Shown: in pieces, positions 53,907-64,000 of the stretch
Position numbering within the stretch: position 1 is the first letter of the stretch
Layout of the letters: every line of letters begins with the position of its first letter
Assembly (NCBI GenBank): GCA_019044685.2
Contig: JAGTXX020000011.1
Location: 1 to 64,000 of the forward strand
DNA from: Nannochloris sp. 'desiccata'
Taxonomy: Eukaryota > Chlorophyta > Trebouxiophyceae > Chlorellales > Chlorellaceae
DNA: 64,000 bases
Direction of reading: 5' to 3'
The notes under the pieces: model-generated
Seen by the model: only the letters and a program-made list of their open reading frames with translations
What the model was told of the DNA's origin: nothing
The model's database searches: none
Made by a program: the position numbers and the translations under genes

Positions 53907-55730
53907 ATGAGTGACGAAACCACCAACGCAGTGCTAGGGTTGACCCTCACGGATGCACAACAAAACTCAACGATCTATATACCTGTTAGGGAGGGAATGC
54001 CTGTTGGGGGAAGCGTTTCAGGTCCGTTTTTTCTCCATGTTTTTTTGAAACTGTGACCCTAGATTTTTTCTACCATCTATCCGAACCTATGCACATTGGG
54101 TCTTGTTACTATCTAATGACATAGGTAATTCACATTGTTGTATTTAATTCGTTGCAGCTATGCGTAAATCAATGGACGGAGAGGTTCTCTTGTGCCCGAC
54201 CCTGCGAGACGTCCTCGAAGCTCGCCCTTCCCCCTTTATGTTGAATAATTATCACGGAGGTGGCTTTGTTTCTGACGAAGACCGTGTTGATTTACAAGCT
54301 GTCCATTTCGCCAGCCGTCGATCTGCAGGTGTTGGCAGCCAAAATCGTCTTGATGCCTTAGCAAGCGATAAAATTTCGGGCGGCTATCTCCACTTACCGC
54401 CATGCGCCTTGCGTGCGGGCCCTCGCTCTACCATCTACGTCAACCCTGGATCCGCTCAAGTAGCTATTGTCACATGCGGTGGTTTGTGCCCTGGTCTGAA
54501 CGACGTTATACGTGGTATTGTATTGAAATGTATCGACTATGGCGTCCCAGAAAAAAATATAATTGGCATTCGTAATGGTTTCCACGGGTTCTACTCAAAG
54601 AAGTACAAACCCGTTCAATTGACACGTAAAATGGTTGATGAAATTCAGCTTGAAGGAGGTACTGTCCTGGGTACTTCTCGTGAAAGAGCTGATATAAGAG
54701 AAGTCGTGAAGCGCCTCGACCTTTGGAAAATTGATATGTTGTTTGTTATTGGAGGTCCTGGTAGCCATGCTGGTGCAGTTGCTATTCAAAGACAATGCGA
54801 GGATTGTCGAGTACCATGTTTAGTAGTCGCTATTCCTAAAAGTATCGATAATGATATTCTATTGATTGATAAAACATTTGGGTTTGAAGTAAGTTTTATA
54901 TTTTATTTTATTTTCCTTTACAAATCAGTTGGCTTGGTTTACTAATACGAGTTAACTGTATGGTTGTTTTCCTACAGACGGCTGTTGAAGAAGCTCAGAA
55001 TGCTTTAATGGCTGCCAAAGTAGAGGCGAACAGTGGGTATAGGGGAGTTGGTCTTGTGAAATTGATGGGACGTCGGTCTGGTTTTATTGCAGTGCAAGCT
55101 TCTCTTGCATCAGGGCTGGTTGATATTTGTTTAATCCCGGAAGTGCCGTTTAGAATTGATGCCGTGGTGGCGTATTTGGAGACCATTTTAGAAAGAAAGG
55201 GGCATGCTGTTATCTGTATAGCTGAGGGGGCAGCACAAGATCTGATGGCAGCGGAAGGGTTGATGCCAGAAGCGAGTGGTACAGCTGCAACAACAAATGC
55301 AGCTGCGTCTGGGTTTAGTAGTGGTGGCGATGGTGATCAGCATCCTTATGAACTTCACGATGTGGGTGCATGGCTTAAATCTGCAATTAAACGTAATTGT
55401 GCAGATGTTGATGTGAAGTACATTGACCCTTCGTATATAATCCGATCTGTGCCGACAAGAAGTTCCGATCGGATTTTGTGCCGCATGCTTGCAAACGGTG
55501 CGGTTCACGCTGCGATGGCTGGATACACTGGTGTTACTGTAGGTTTAGTTAATACCCATTTTGTATATTTACCTATTCCATTGGTCATTCAAGCGCCGAG
55601 GAAAGTTGATCCTACTGGAGAATTGTGGAATAGATTGCGTTCCAGTATATCACAGCCGTGTTTTGATCAACCGCCGCCCTTGCGAGCAAACTCATTATCA
55701 CCTGTCAGCACCCCTGGCAGGGATTGGTAG
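53907..55730 (+). CDS. Plant-type phosphofructokinase family, altered ATP-site motif (532 aa)
   Basis: Exons 53907-54021, 54158-54888 and 54978-55730 join in frame (GSVS|AMRKS; FGFE|TAVEEAQ). Plant-type PFK landmarks are present: VTCGGLCPGLNDVIRG, GGTVLGTSR and the catalytic IDNDI with its Asp (PKSIDNDI; PKTIDNDI is usual). The phosphoryl-donor loop, normally GGDGT/S (ATP) or GGDDS (PPi), reads GGPGSHAGA, so the conserved Asp is Pro. An Ala/Ser/Gly-rich insert lies at about residue 380-400. Without that Asp, which binds Mg-ATP in bacterial PFK, activity may be lost or changed; it could be a regulatory subunit. Confidence 0.85.
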
Positions 55731-56022
55731 TTCACAATATGTTAGAGTTTTTTGCGCATGCGTTTCTGTTTCCGATGTCTTTCTTCTTTTGTTCAATTCT
55801 ATGCTATGAATCGTTGTAATGAATCGTTGTAAATAATTAAAAGTAAGTCAAAGGGGAGAAAGAGAGAGAGAGAGTGGAGAGTAAGCAAAAGAGGTAGATC
55901 ACATGTTGGTACTTTACTAATTAAGTGAAGGACGGTGGGAAGGGGGAACAGCGAGGAAAAATTGAAACGAAAAAGCAAGCGGTGAGGTATATAAGTTACC
56001 CATTCTCTAGGTGTCATTTCTT

Positions 56023-56941
56023 TTAATCTACATGAGGATCTTGTGGTGGCAATGTAGGTTCCATTCCGGGGATTCTACGCAACATACCCAGTAAACCACT
56101 CCAAAAAGGCTCTAATTCAGTTAAAGGCTTTCTACAATCCCGTAAAAAAGATTCTCTCTGATAGGCCTCAACCACTGCTGCCAAAACAAGCGGGAGAGCT
56201 GTACCAAATACCAGTGCGTATAAAATATCTTGTCCTAAGCGAGCTGCATTCATGCCTGGAGCTCTCACGAAATGGTCAGCTTCTAAAAATGCAAAGCAAA
56301 GCCACTTAACAATGTGAAGCTCAATCAGCATGCCTAACCGCAGCATGTCCAAAACAGCTAGAAAGGATGTAGCAATCATAGTAGAGACGGACACGGGAGA
56401 ATGTGGCAATGAAGGGTCACTGAGAATGACACATACCATGACAGCAACATCAAGTAAAGTGAGCAACCAAGCTTTTGTCTTTTCTTGTTGAACTTGGTCT
56501 CGGCGGGAAACTGATTTTAATATTCTCATAGATTTAGCTTGAAAGAATAAATTGAGGAGCTGAACAACTAATAGAAATGCATACTGAGGCAGCACCATGA
56601 AGCCAGTTTGTCGGTATGCGTAGAGAGCTTGAGAGACAGTTTTCATTGCACCCACAGCCCATGCTGCTATGAGCATGAGGTGAAGGCGTAGTGTGAGGCC
56701 TCTATTTTTTTCCGCAGTATACACTAGATAAACGGGTTCCAGACTGCATTGAATATGATTCGATTGTATTTTTAGAATGCAGAATTTTGTAAATACTTGA
56801 GATCATTGCATAAAAAGATTCAAATATAGGCAATATAAATCATTACTCAGCTGTTACTCACTTTGACTGTTCCGAAAAATACAACTGTTTTCTACGCACA
56901 CTAGCGGTGGACGCCGCGGGTTGTGCTTGGTCTTGCTGCAT
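56023..56941 (-). CDS. Multi-pass membrane protein of unknown function (about 266 aa, start uncertain)
   Basis: Exons 56941-56862 and 56743-56023 (GTGAGT...ATGCAG intron) give MQQDQAQPAASTASVRRK...SEQSN|LEPVYLVYTAEKNRGL. Four or five hydrophobic stretches follow (LHLMLIAAWAVGAMKTV, PQYAFLLVVQLLNLFF, WLLTLLDVAVMVCVIL, LGMLIELHIVKWLCFAF, LPLVLAAVVEAY). The C terminus is Pro-rich. The frame stays open upstream of the chosen ATG for 30 codons of coding-like sequence (KKGYLGYETVIKYLA) up to a TAG at about 57029, so the true N terminus may lie in an exon I cannot find. I do not recognise the family. Confidence 0.65.
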
Positions 56942-57233
56942 AGCTAAATATTTAATAACTGTCTCGTAGCCTAAATAACCTTTTTTTGCCAGCTGAATGA
57001 CGTATACGCGCAGTTCTTTCCTGTTGAACTAATTTATTGTATTGTACCTGCGTGGCAAATGACGGAAATTCAAGAGACCTGCTTTTTTAAAGCTTCCTAA
57101 AGGCTGGGAAGTCCACTGGCAGTCCCTGGTCCCTGGTCAGACTGGCTCAACAATTTCAATAACCGAAGACTTTTCCTCGCATCGGACGCATTATTATCAT
57201 CTTTGCATACATACAAAGCAACCCACAATCGCT

Positions 57234-58061
57234 ATGTCCAACCCTGGTGAGTCCTACTATCCCATCATAAAAGTTTTTCGTTGAAGCTTCGATGACATCA
57301 TCTGACCTTTTTCTCCCTCTTGCAGTTGTTTTCTTTGATGTTGCTGCTGGAAGCACCCCTCTTGGTCGCATTGAGATGACTGTAAGTCTGAACATTCATT
57401 TGTTGCTCGCATTAGATCTTGCTGATGTGCAAGCTCACAACTAAATTCCGATCACCTGTCTAATAGCTCATAAGAACCCCATCGAACCGCACAATCATCA
57501 TTTCCCTCTTGCAGCTCCGTGCTGACGTTACCCCCAAGACTGCTGAGAACTTCCGTTGCCTTTGCACTGGTGAGAAGGGCACCGGCAAGTCTGGCAAGCC
57601 TTTACACTTCAAGGGCTCTACCTTCCACAGAGTCATCCCCAACTTCATGTGCCAGGGTGGTGATTTCACCAACCACAACGGTACCGGTGGTGAGAGCATT
57701 TACGGCGAGAAGTTCGCTGATGAGAACTTTACTTTGAAGCATACTGGACCTGGCATTCTTTCTATGGCAAACGCTGGCCCAGGTACCAATGGATCTCAGT
57801 TCTTCCTTTGCACCGCCGAGACCGGGTGGCTCGACGGAAAGCACGTTGTCTTCGGCAGCGTCACGAAGGGCATGGACGTAAGTTTTAGAACTATTTGAAG
57901 TTCGAATGTAGGAAACGACTTAAAATTTCTTTGCCATCAGTTCTCACCTAAATATCCTATCTATATCTATGCAGGTTGTCAAGACCGTCGAGAGCTACGG
58001 AAGCCAGAGTGGTGCCACCAAGCAGAAGATCACTATTACTGACTGTGGTCAGCTCTCTTAA
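57234..58061 (+). CDS. Cyclophilin A-type peptidyl-prolyl isomerase (172 aa)
   Basis: Four exons (57234-57246, 57326-57381, 57515-57877, 57975-58061) give [13 protein letters not shown]. The first coding exon is only 13 bases. The catalytic set is present: [15 protein letters not shown] (His, Arg, Phe, Met, Gln), GSQFFLCTA, the Trp in [11 protein letters not shown] (cyclosporin-contact Trp) and the His. The KSGKPLHF insertion (about residue 47-54) is the divergent loop of plant cytosolic cyclophilins. No targeting signal is visible, so it should be cytosolic/nuclear. GC content is higher than in neighbours, as in highly expressed genes. Confidence 0.93.
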
Positions 58062-58272
58062 ATAGCTTTAACTGCAAGCGGTGGGTTGTTCCACCGCGAA
58101 GCTTCATTCATTCTTCAAGGGTCAAGCGTCCGCTCGATGCTTTCTTCTTCTTTTGATTCCTCTCTGTGAAACTGATTAAATGTCTGTTCACTTGATTTAA
58201 AAATGCTAAAAGTAAATTCAGACATACCAGAATAAAGTCAAGGGTTTGGTGTCCTTCGTAGATAAATTAATT

Positions 58273-60440
58273 ATGCTCCTCCATCGAGCTTTGAAATCAC
58301 GATTGCATGTGGCTCCGTTGGCTGCAGCGTGCGATCTTCTTTTGCCTCGTCTGACTCCCTCACGGGAGAAGCATTCCGATATTACTAAAGTTTCATCCGA
58401 CCAGGCAGTAACGTCACGCACAAGTAAGTTCCGCCACGAGATCCTTGCTTCTGCTTAAATTATGAAAAAAAAAACCCTTTTGATTTTATCCTAAACACCT
58501 CTTCTCACCCAATTCATGGCTTCTTCCTTGCAGAGCGCGACAACAAAATTCGCTTTTTCGTAATAAACAATCGCCCCAATGAGGCTTTAGACCTTCTTGA
58601 AAGAACATTACTCAAAACGCCAATTGTCGATCCTCAAACCAACAAGGTCAGATACCTAAAATTACCCCCTGCCTCTGTCTGCAACAAGGTTCTTGACTCG
58701 GTATCAAACGTAGAGGACCCAGATCTCGTCGTAAGAGCTGCCGATCTCGCTGGTGCGTTACAATTAGAAGGTGTTGGTATCGAACCCCGAACCGCTCAAT
58801 CCTTAATTAATGGCTTGGCCCACGCCGGGATGGTTGATAAAGGCATTGAGCTCCTCGACAGATGGATGAATGCAAATATAGATATACTAGAAGACGATGA
58901 ATCTGCTCAAGATGGTCCTGCCCACGTGCTGGCTACTTTACTAGAAGCAGCAGCAAGAGCTGACGACACTGACACCATCACTCAAGTACTACTAAGAATG
59001 GCTAGGGTAGGGCTTAGCCCTGCCCCGCATTCAATGACCACGTTACTACAATGCTTTACAAGATTAGGAAATATCACCACGGCTCACAGTATGCTCCAAT
59101 GGATGCGTCGAAGTGGAATTGAACCACAAGCAGCGCATTATGCTGCATTGATGACCGTGCCTGCTGTGGTTTTTACTCCCACAAAGGCTCTGCAAAATTT
59201 TCTTATAAAAGCGAAAGAAGCCTATCAAGATATGAAATCACATGATGTACAACCCTCTCCTCACTTTTATGCTGCGTATATTAACGCGTGTAGCCGTCTT
59301 AGAGATTTAGATGCTGCTAGGGACGCTTGGCTGGATATGGAGCGTTGTGAAAATGTAGACCCAGATTTAGTTTGTTATACTACAATGATTGATGCCTGTG
59401 CAAAGGGTGGTGATGTTGACGGCGCTTTGCATTTATATGAAGAAATGCAAAAGAATGGAATTAAACCTGATGCTGTAGTGTTTGCAACTTTGATTTCTGC
59501 CGTCTCTTTGGCAGTGGATCAAGCAAAGGAAATTTGGAAAGATATGGAAAAACAAGGGATAAAACCTGACACAAGGACTATTTCTGTGTATTTAGATGTT
59601 CTATTAAATGCCGGAGAGAATACTGATGCCTTGGAATTATTAAAAGAGAGCTGTGTTAGAAATGTTGGTTCTGAAAAGAAGAACATGGGATTGGCGGTGG
59701 CAGGGTTATATGAGCAGGCCATCTCCTTTGCAGCAGAGGACGAGGATATTGGGTTGCTGAGATCGCTAGTAAAGCAAATGAAGGGGCTCAATGTGCAGTT
59801 TACGACGTACGGTGTCACATCTTTACTCACAGCACGTGCTCGGAAAATCCAAGAAGAAGAAAAAGAAATCAAGAATACAACGTCATGGCACATTGAGGTT
59901 AATGTTGATAGTACTGCTGGAGGAGGAAAGTACAAGGCACTACAAATTTCTAATACAGAAATCTTAGACAGTTTAGTTGACGCATTCGAGGGGAAACAGG
60001 CGAAAGAACTGTATATGGTGGCTACAAGCAAACTGAGCAATAGATTGAGCGGCCCTGATGACGCTGCCGTTATAATTGGATGGCAGTCAGTTGAAGGAAG
60101 AGGCTCACTTGAACAGGCTCTAGATCTCTATTATAAATATTCTGAAAATATGGATCGTAGTGTACGTATCTGGGCACTAAAAATGCTTTTAGCAGGAGGC
60201 TTGGCAACTGAAAACCAACACCAACAAGTAGCATTCATATTGAAAGTTATTGAAGCGGCCAGAAAATTTTCAAAATCACCTAGCAGTGGGGGTTGGTGGT
60301 GGGATCAGAGGACGCAGAAAGTGATTGTACAGCAATTAAATAAAGCACCTGAAGCTAGAGGACTGGTTGGTGATGGGGAAGAAGCACTTGTTGGGGATGT
60401 TAGGTCTTATCGTCAAAAACTATTGAAACGTCCGTCGTGA
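58273..60440 (+). CDS. Pentatricopeptide repeat (PPR) protein (685 aa)
   Basis: Exons 58273-58423 and 58534-60440 join as SRT|KRDNKIRFFV. The first 50 residues are Arg/Leu/Ser-rich, as in an organelle presequence. From about residue 160 onward PPR units can be seen, for example VCYTTMIDACAKGGDVDGALHLYEEMQKNGIKPDAVVFATLISAV and the units on either side. Such proteins bind organelle RNA in a sequence-specific way for processing, stability or translation. No DYW or SMR domain is visible at the C terminus, so it looks like a P-class member. The target organelle is uncertain. It starts 211 bp after the cyclophilin stop on the same strand. Confidence 0.88.
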
Positions 60441-60674
60441 TTATTTGTACCTTTAAAAGTTTTTTTTCTGAGCATTTCAAAGTTAAAAATCGGAGTTAAA
60501 ATTGTAATAGTTGGTGTGTTGGTACTAGTTCTAAGAATAAGAGCAGGGCCTGAGCAAGCAGACAACTTGATCAAGAAGAAGTATCAAACCAAGCAAAAAA
60601 ATTATGTTATTCCTTCCTTCTTCATCAAACTTGAAAACTCCTTATCCCTCATTTACGCACATTGCACAAAATAT

Positions 60675-61621
60675 TTACTTTGTCTTCATTTCTTCCTCAG
60701 TCAACCCAAAATCTCTAAGGTTACGCGCTCTTCTACTATCAGCCGCTTTCTTTGACACAGCAGTGTACATACCAAACAACACATAAAGGACACCAGCACC
60801 ACCAAGAACAGCGACAGCTCTGATCCAATCACCTTCAGTATTAAGCATACCCATAGTAGCGGTAGATCCATATCCAAGAAGCTTGTATTTGACGATATCA
60901 GCAGAGGAAAAGACGTACATTTCCTTAGTAACAGACCTGGTTGTGATGGGTTTACCGCCCTCAGTGGCCACGTAGGTAACGACAGTGTCGGGAATTTTGA
61001 CACCCTCGGCGGTCATCTTCGGGGTGACGGTGAAAGTGAAGGACTGGGAAGTTCCAGCAGGGATAGTGTCGTATTCAGCTTCAAGTTGGCCTTCAGTCAA
61101 GAAGCGGATGGGGCTCCATTCAGATTCCTTGACAGACACACTCTTGGCATCACTGTAATCACAAAAAGGACATGCAAAGTTAGAGACGCCGTATTTTCAT
61201 TTCAAAATTGTGAATTGATTGGATAATAGCAGTTTCTTGAAGGCGATCAAGGGAGCTTCAAAATTCAGTCAATTTCAGTTGCCAAAAAATTATGGTTTAA
61301 ACTTACCCCTTGCCAGCATTATAGATCTCAACAGTGACCGCATTGGGTTTCCCAACTTCGGGCTTGTCGTTAGCAAGCTTTCTCCTGACTAGAAGGAATG
61401 CAGACGCATCAACCTCGGCGTCATCATCTTCAACAGTCTCAGCCCTGCAGGAGATAAATAGATGATTTACATTCCGTGATCACTTGATTGTACCCCAAAG
61501 TATTGCCCATCAAGGCTTTTGCAGGTGTCTCACTGCACCGATCTTCCTTTTCTCACCTTGCAATTGGTGCTAGAGCGGCAACTCCCAAAAGGAAGAGAAG
61601 GATGAAAGCCTTACCCTTCAT
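60675..61621 (-). CDS. Translocon-associated protein beta subunit (TRAP-beta/SSR2, 226 aa)
   Basis: Exons 61621-61557, 61444-61307 and 61152-60675 join in frame (APIAR|AETVED and NAGKG|DAKSV). A signal peptide (MKGKAFILLFLLGVAALA) leads to a luminal Ig-like domain (about 30-160) with AFLLVRRKLAND and VTVEIYNAGKGDAKSV. One membrane helix (AVAVLGGAGVLYVLFGMYTAV) and a basic cytosolic tail (RRARNLRDF) follow. This is the TRAP-beta layout. The TRAP complex sits beside Sec61 in the ER and helps translocation. It is convergent with the PPR gene. Confidence 0.75.
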
Positions 61622-62010
61622 GATGAACTAATTATATATCGTTAATGATTTCAAGAAGTCTAAAGCTTCGAAAAATAGAGTTGGTTGACCGCGCCAGAGC
61701 TGGCTTGGCTGCTGCCTTGGCTCCCCACAGCAGCAAGGGTAGGGAAAACACTCTATTTCCTTCAATGTCTAGCTACGATATGTACCCTTCGACAGCAGTA
61801 TATGTTTCAGCATACGAGTTACATAGCGGGAGAAGCAAAATACAGAAGCCAGCACATGCGATAAGGGGCAGATTCAAATATAGTACCCCCGCTCAGCTGT
61901 CACCGAGGTTATACTTTTCCACTTCCTTGTTCTTATTATTCTAATTAATTGGATAGCCACACTGCATTTTCAACGAAAAGACTCAAATACCGAAACAAAA
62001 CCAATTAAAT
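61622..62010. promoter_or_regulatory. Intergenic region upstream of TRAP-beta
   Basis: This is 389 bp between the TRAP-beta ATG and the end of the next minus-strand gene. A 99-codon plus-strand frame (61645-61944) looks incidental. No promoter element is clear. Confidence 0.45.
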
Positions 62011-62665
62011 CTACGCGCTTGTGACTTCCTCCATACTTTCCTGACTCTTAAGCTGTGCAGACACATCGTCAATCGCAGAATTAAGTTGGGCAATTTTATC
62101 AGCCAAATTTTGTTTCGTGATCTCAGGGTCCTCATCTTCATCATCCATGAACCGAGGCAAGCGGATACGTTGTTCTTCTCCCAATAAAGCCCGTGAAATT
62201 TGAGGCGCAAAGACATATCCAAGGACTCCAGCAACAACGCCACCGACAACGAAACCAGACCAGAAGCCAGGTCCACGTTCAGCCCTGTAAAAGAGAGAGA
62301 AAGTTATGAGTTAGCTAGTGACCAAGTTTGCCATAGATTCGATATTATGCTGCAGAAACACGATGCCAATTCATTTAACTTACTTGACTACCAAAGGTTG
62401 CCCTCTGGCGGGCCTCGCCATGGTCATGCTCTGAATTTGCAATGGTCTAAGGCCTCCCATGAATCCAGCTTTGCTAGCAGAGATCCGGGTACATGCTGCA
62501 CGGACAATTTAAATGCGTAGATATAAGAATGAGGAGTAGTTGCAACAAGCCAAAGACAGGGTTTCTGTCCCTTTTCTGGAATCAAAGAGTTAGATCACAG
62601 CTAGCTGAAATTCAAAGCCCAAGCTTACCTTTGCTAGTCATAGTTGAAGTCATCATTGTAGCCAT
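62011..62665 (-). CDS. Small plastid membrane protein, YtxH-like (140 aa)
   Basis: Exons 62665-62629, 62495-62384 and 62284-62011 join in frame (MATMMTSTMTSK|ACTRIS and QPLVVK|AERGPG). Residues 1 to about 45 are Met/Thr/Ser/Arg-rich, a chloroplast transit peptide. A Gly/Val-rich helix (FWSGFVVGGVVAGVLGYVFAPQIS) is a single membrane span of the YtxH-like type, and an acidic coiled tail (DDEDEDPEITKQNLADKIAQLNSAI) follows. Similar plant proteins are found in chloroplast envelope membranes. Exact function is unknown. None of the three exons alone is a long ORF, so simple ORF finding misses this gene. Confidence 0.75.
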
Positions 62666-63126
62666 TTTAGATGGTTGATTGATACTGCTGTTGCGTGAAA
62701 ATAACAACGAGCGAGAGGGAACAGAAATTGCGAAACAGGTTAAAGACCACACGTGTCGCTAAAAGAGATGCAGCCGTGCTTGCGCGTTTACTGAGTTGTA
62801 AAAATAATGATCAATGGTATTGGATCTTCGTTTTAATGTGCGAAACGCATATAAGCACTCATCAAAGGGTGAACGTGCGTCGCCTTCAAAACGCAGCACA
62901 CAAAGGAGAGCGTTGAAGCTTCGCCTTTGGCCATCCTTTGCCTCATTTCTCAATGCTGTTAAAATCCCCTAGGTGCATTAATTTTTGGGTAGGAGGCAAC
63001 GTTTCCATCTCAGCTCAACACTTGCTCAGGCCAAGCATTTGGAATTCGTTTTGGAACACCCTCCACCTCGCCAATTACAAGCCTGCTCCCGCTAGATACT
63101 GCGATAACAGTAGATCACATATCACA
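62666..63126. promoter_or_regulatory. Divergent promoter region
   Basis: This 461-bp region separates the YtxH-like ATG and the phosphatase ATG. The phosphatase frame is open upstream to about 62938 with ATGs at 62953 and later, so a longer leader peptide is possible, but the conserved family start is at 63127. Confidence 0.45.
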
Positions 63127-64000
63127 ATGGGTGCATCAGTAGCAATGCCTTCCAGGGAAGACCTAGATGGGTATTTGATTGTTGCACAATCGGTTGCCAA
63201 AGTGGCGGGGAAAATTATTATTGCCGCTTGGGACCAACCCAGAAAAATTGAGCACAAGGGTAAGAATTAGTAGCTTAAAGTTGGGATCCTTGAGATGAAT
63301 TTAGATAGTTTTGGTTGTTCATCAAGCTAGGAACAGATATCTATTTTTTCAAGTTGCCGTTCCCACCTTCAGAGGCTACATCTCAAGTCAATCTTATTTA
63401 ACAGCTTACTCATTCAATTATTCTTTTCTTCGTGATGTAATTTTCAGGTGCTGTTGATCTCGTTACTGAGACTGATAAACAATGCGAAAATTTAATTTTT
63501 GGTGCCATTCGCACTGCCTTCCCAACTCACAAATTTATTGGCGAAGAAGAATCTGCTGCACAAGGCTTCACTGCAGAATTAACAGATGCACCTACCTGGA
63601 TGGTCGATCCAGTTGATGGAACAACTAATTTTGTGCACAGATTCCCCTTTTCTTGTGTATCTATTGGACTAGCAATCAACCGACAAGTCGTCGTTGGAAT
63701 TGTGTTCAATCCTATTTTAAATGAAATGTTTCACGCAGTACGTGGTGGTGGAGCTTTCCGAAACGATGTGCCTATTTCAGTTTCTGATACAACAGAGCTA
63801 CAGAATGCGTTATTCGCTACAGAGCTTGGTACACGAAGAGACGATGCCTTTATGGATGCAGTTTTTGAAAGAATAAAACTAGTTTCGAAACAGTCACGTG
63901 CCATGCGAGCATGCGGATCATGTGCTTTAAATATGTGTAGTGTAGCTATGGGAAGATTTGATTTTTATTATGAAGTAGGACTCGGTGGGCCGTGGGACAT
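63127..64000 (+). CDS. VTC4: L-galactose-1-phosphate phosphatase / inositol monophosphatase, VTC4-like (partial)
   Basis: Exons 63127-63259 and 63448 to the window end join as IEHKG|AVDLVTETD. The IMPase motifs are all visible: GEEE (metal-binding Glu), WMVDPVDGTTNFVH (motif A, metal-binding Asp residues and the Thr) and, at the edge, the GGPWD motif. The similarity to plant VTC4 is high along the fragment. VTC4 removes phosphate from L-galactose 1-phosphate in ascorbate synthesis and also acts on myo-inositol phosphates. The last part of the gene is outside the window. Confidence 0.92.

Noticed and set aside
57156..57395. 79-codon minus-strand frame over the cyclophilin 5' end
   Set aside because: Antisense to cyclophilin exons and introns. 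I considered it as the missing first exon of the upstream membrane protein but found no good donor.
1..64000. CRISPR arrays, bacterial operons, rRNA and tRNA genes
   Set aside because: I found no spaced direct repeats, rRNA core sequences or tRNA cloverleaf with a GTTCGA-type T arm. The genome is clearly eukaryotic.

Overview
This looks like the end of a nuclear chromosome from a green alga (Chlorophyta; the class cannot be fixed by eye). The evidence is plant-type CCCTAAA telomere repeats at base 1, GT-AG introns, and green-lineage genes such as a VTC4-type L-galactose-1-phosphate phosphatase, a plant-type phosphofructokinase and several proteins with plastid-style leaders. The introns are short (about 70-210 bp) and genes are closely packed on both strands. 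Most models below were built by joining exons at visible splice sites where the reading frame and family motifs continue.

Subtelomere (1-16946). Short degenerate telomere repeats (1-80) cap a truncated minus-strand chromodomain Ty3/gypsy element (copy A, 81-5658). Copy A appears to have inserted into the leader of a plus-strand element of the same family (copy B, 5659-16946), giving a head-to-head inverted repeat with a single 359-bp LTR between the arms. Copy B's gag is split by a second, different chromodomain element on the minus strand (7238-12482), which has apparently identical 211-bp LTRs and a 5-bp target duplication. In copy A, 163 bases of pol are replaced by exactly 163 bases of telomere repeat. 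Both families have gag and pol in overlapping frames joined by a canonical -1 slippery heptamer. The outer family also has an extra basic ORF in frame with gag across a single UGA.

Transition (16947-18175): about 1.2 kb with no supported gene.

Gene-rich arm (18176-64000): HAD-family protein, universal stress protein, rhodanese, mitoribosomal mL43, a coiled-coil protein, a small membrane protein with a probable GC-AG intron, a methionine-gamma-lyase-like PLP enzyme, DEAH helicase (DHX35-like), a secreted tryptophan-repeat protein divergent from a LEA-like protein, Per1/PGAP3 and an RMI2-like OB protein whose reading frames overlap as TAATG, a Kazal-GH9 fusion, mS26-like, a plastid-type unknown, Nup205-like, a sulfotransferase, listerin (LTN1), a phosphofructokinase with an altered nucleotide-site motif, a membrane protein, cyclophilin, a PPR protein, TRAP-beta, a small plastid membrane protein and a VTC4-like phosphatase cut by the window end.

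The host genes are mostly unrelated housekeeping functions. Two neighbourhoods hint at linkage: the GPI-remodelling factor Per1 lies beside a GH9 protein with a GPI-like tail, and two stress-type repeat proteins share one divergent promoter region. The least ordinary parts are the recoding signals and the UGA-linked ORF in the retroelements, the telomere/retroelement junctions, the TAATG gene pair and the Kazal-GH9 protein with changed catalytic residues.
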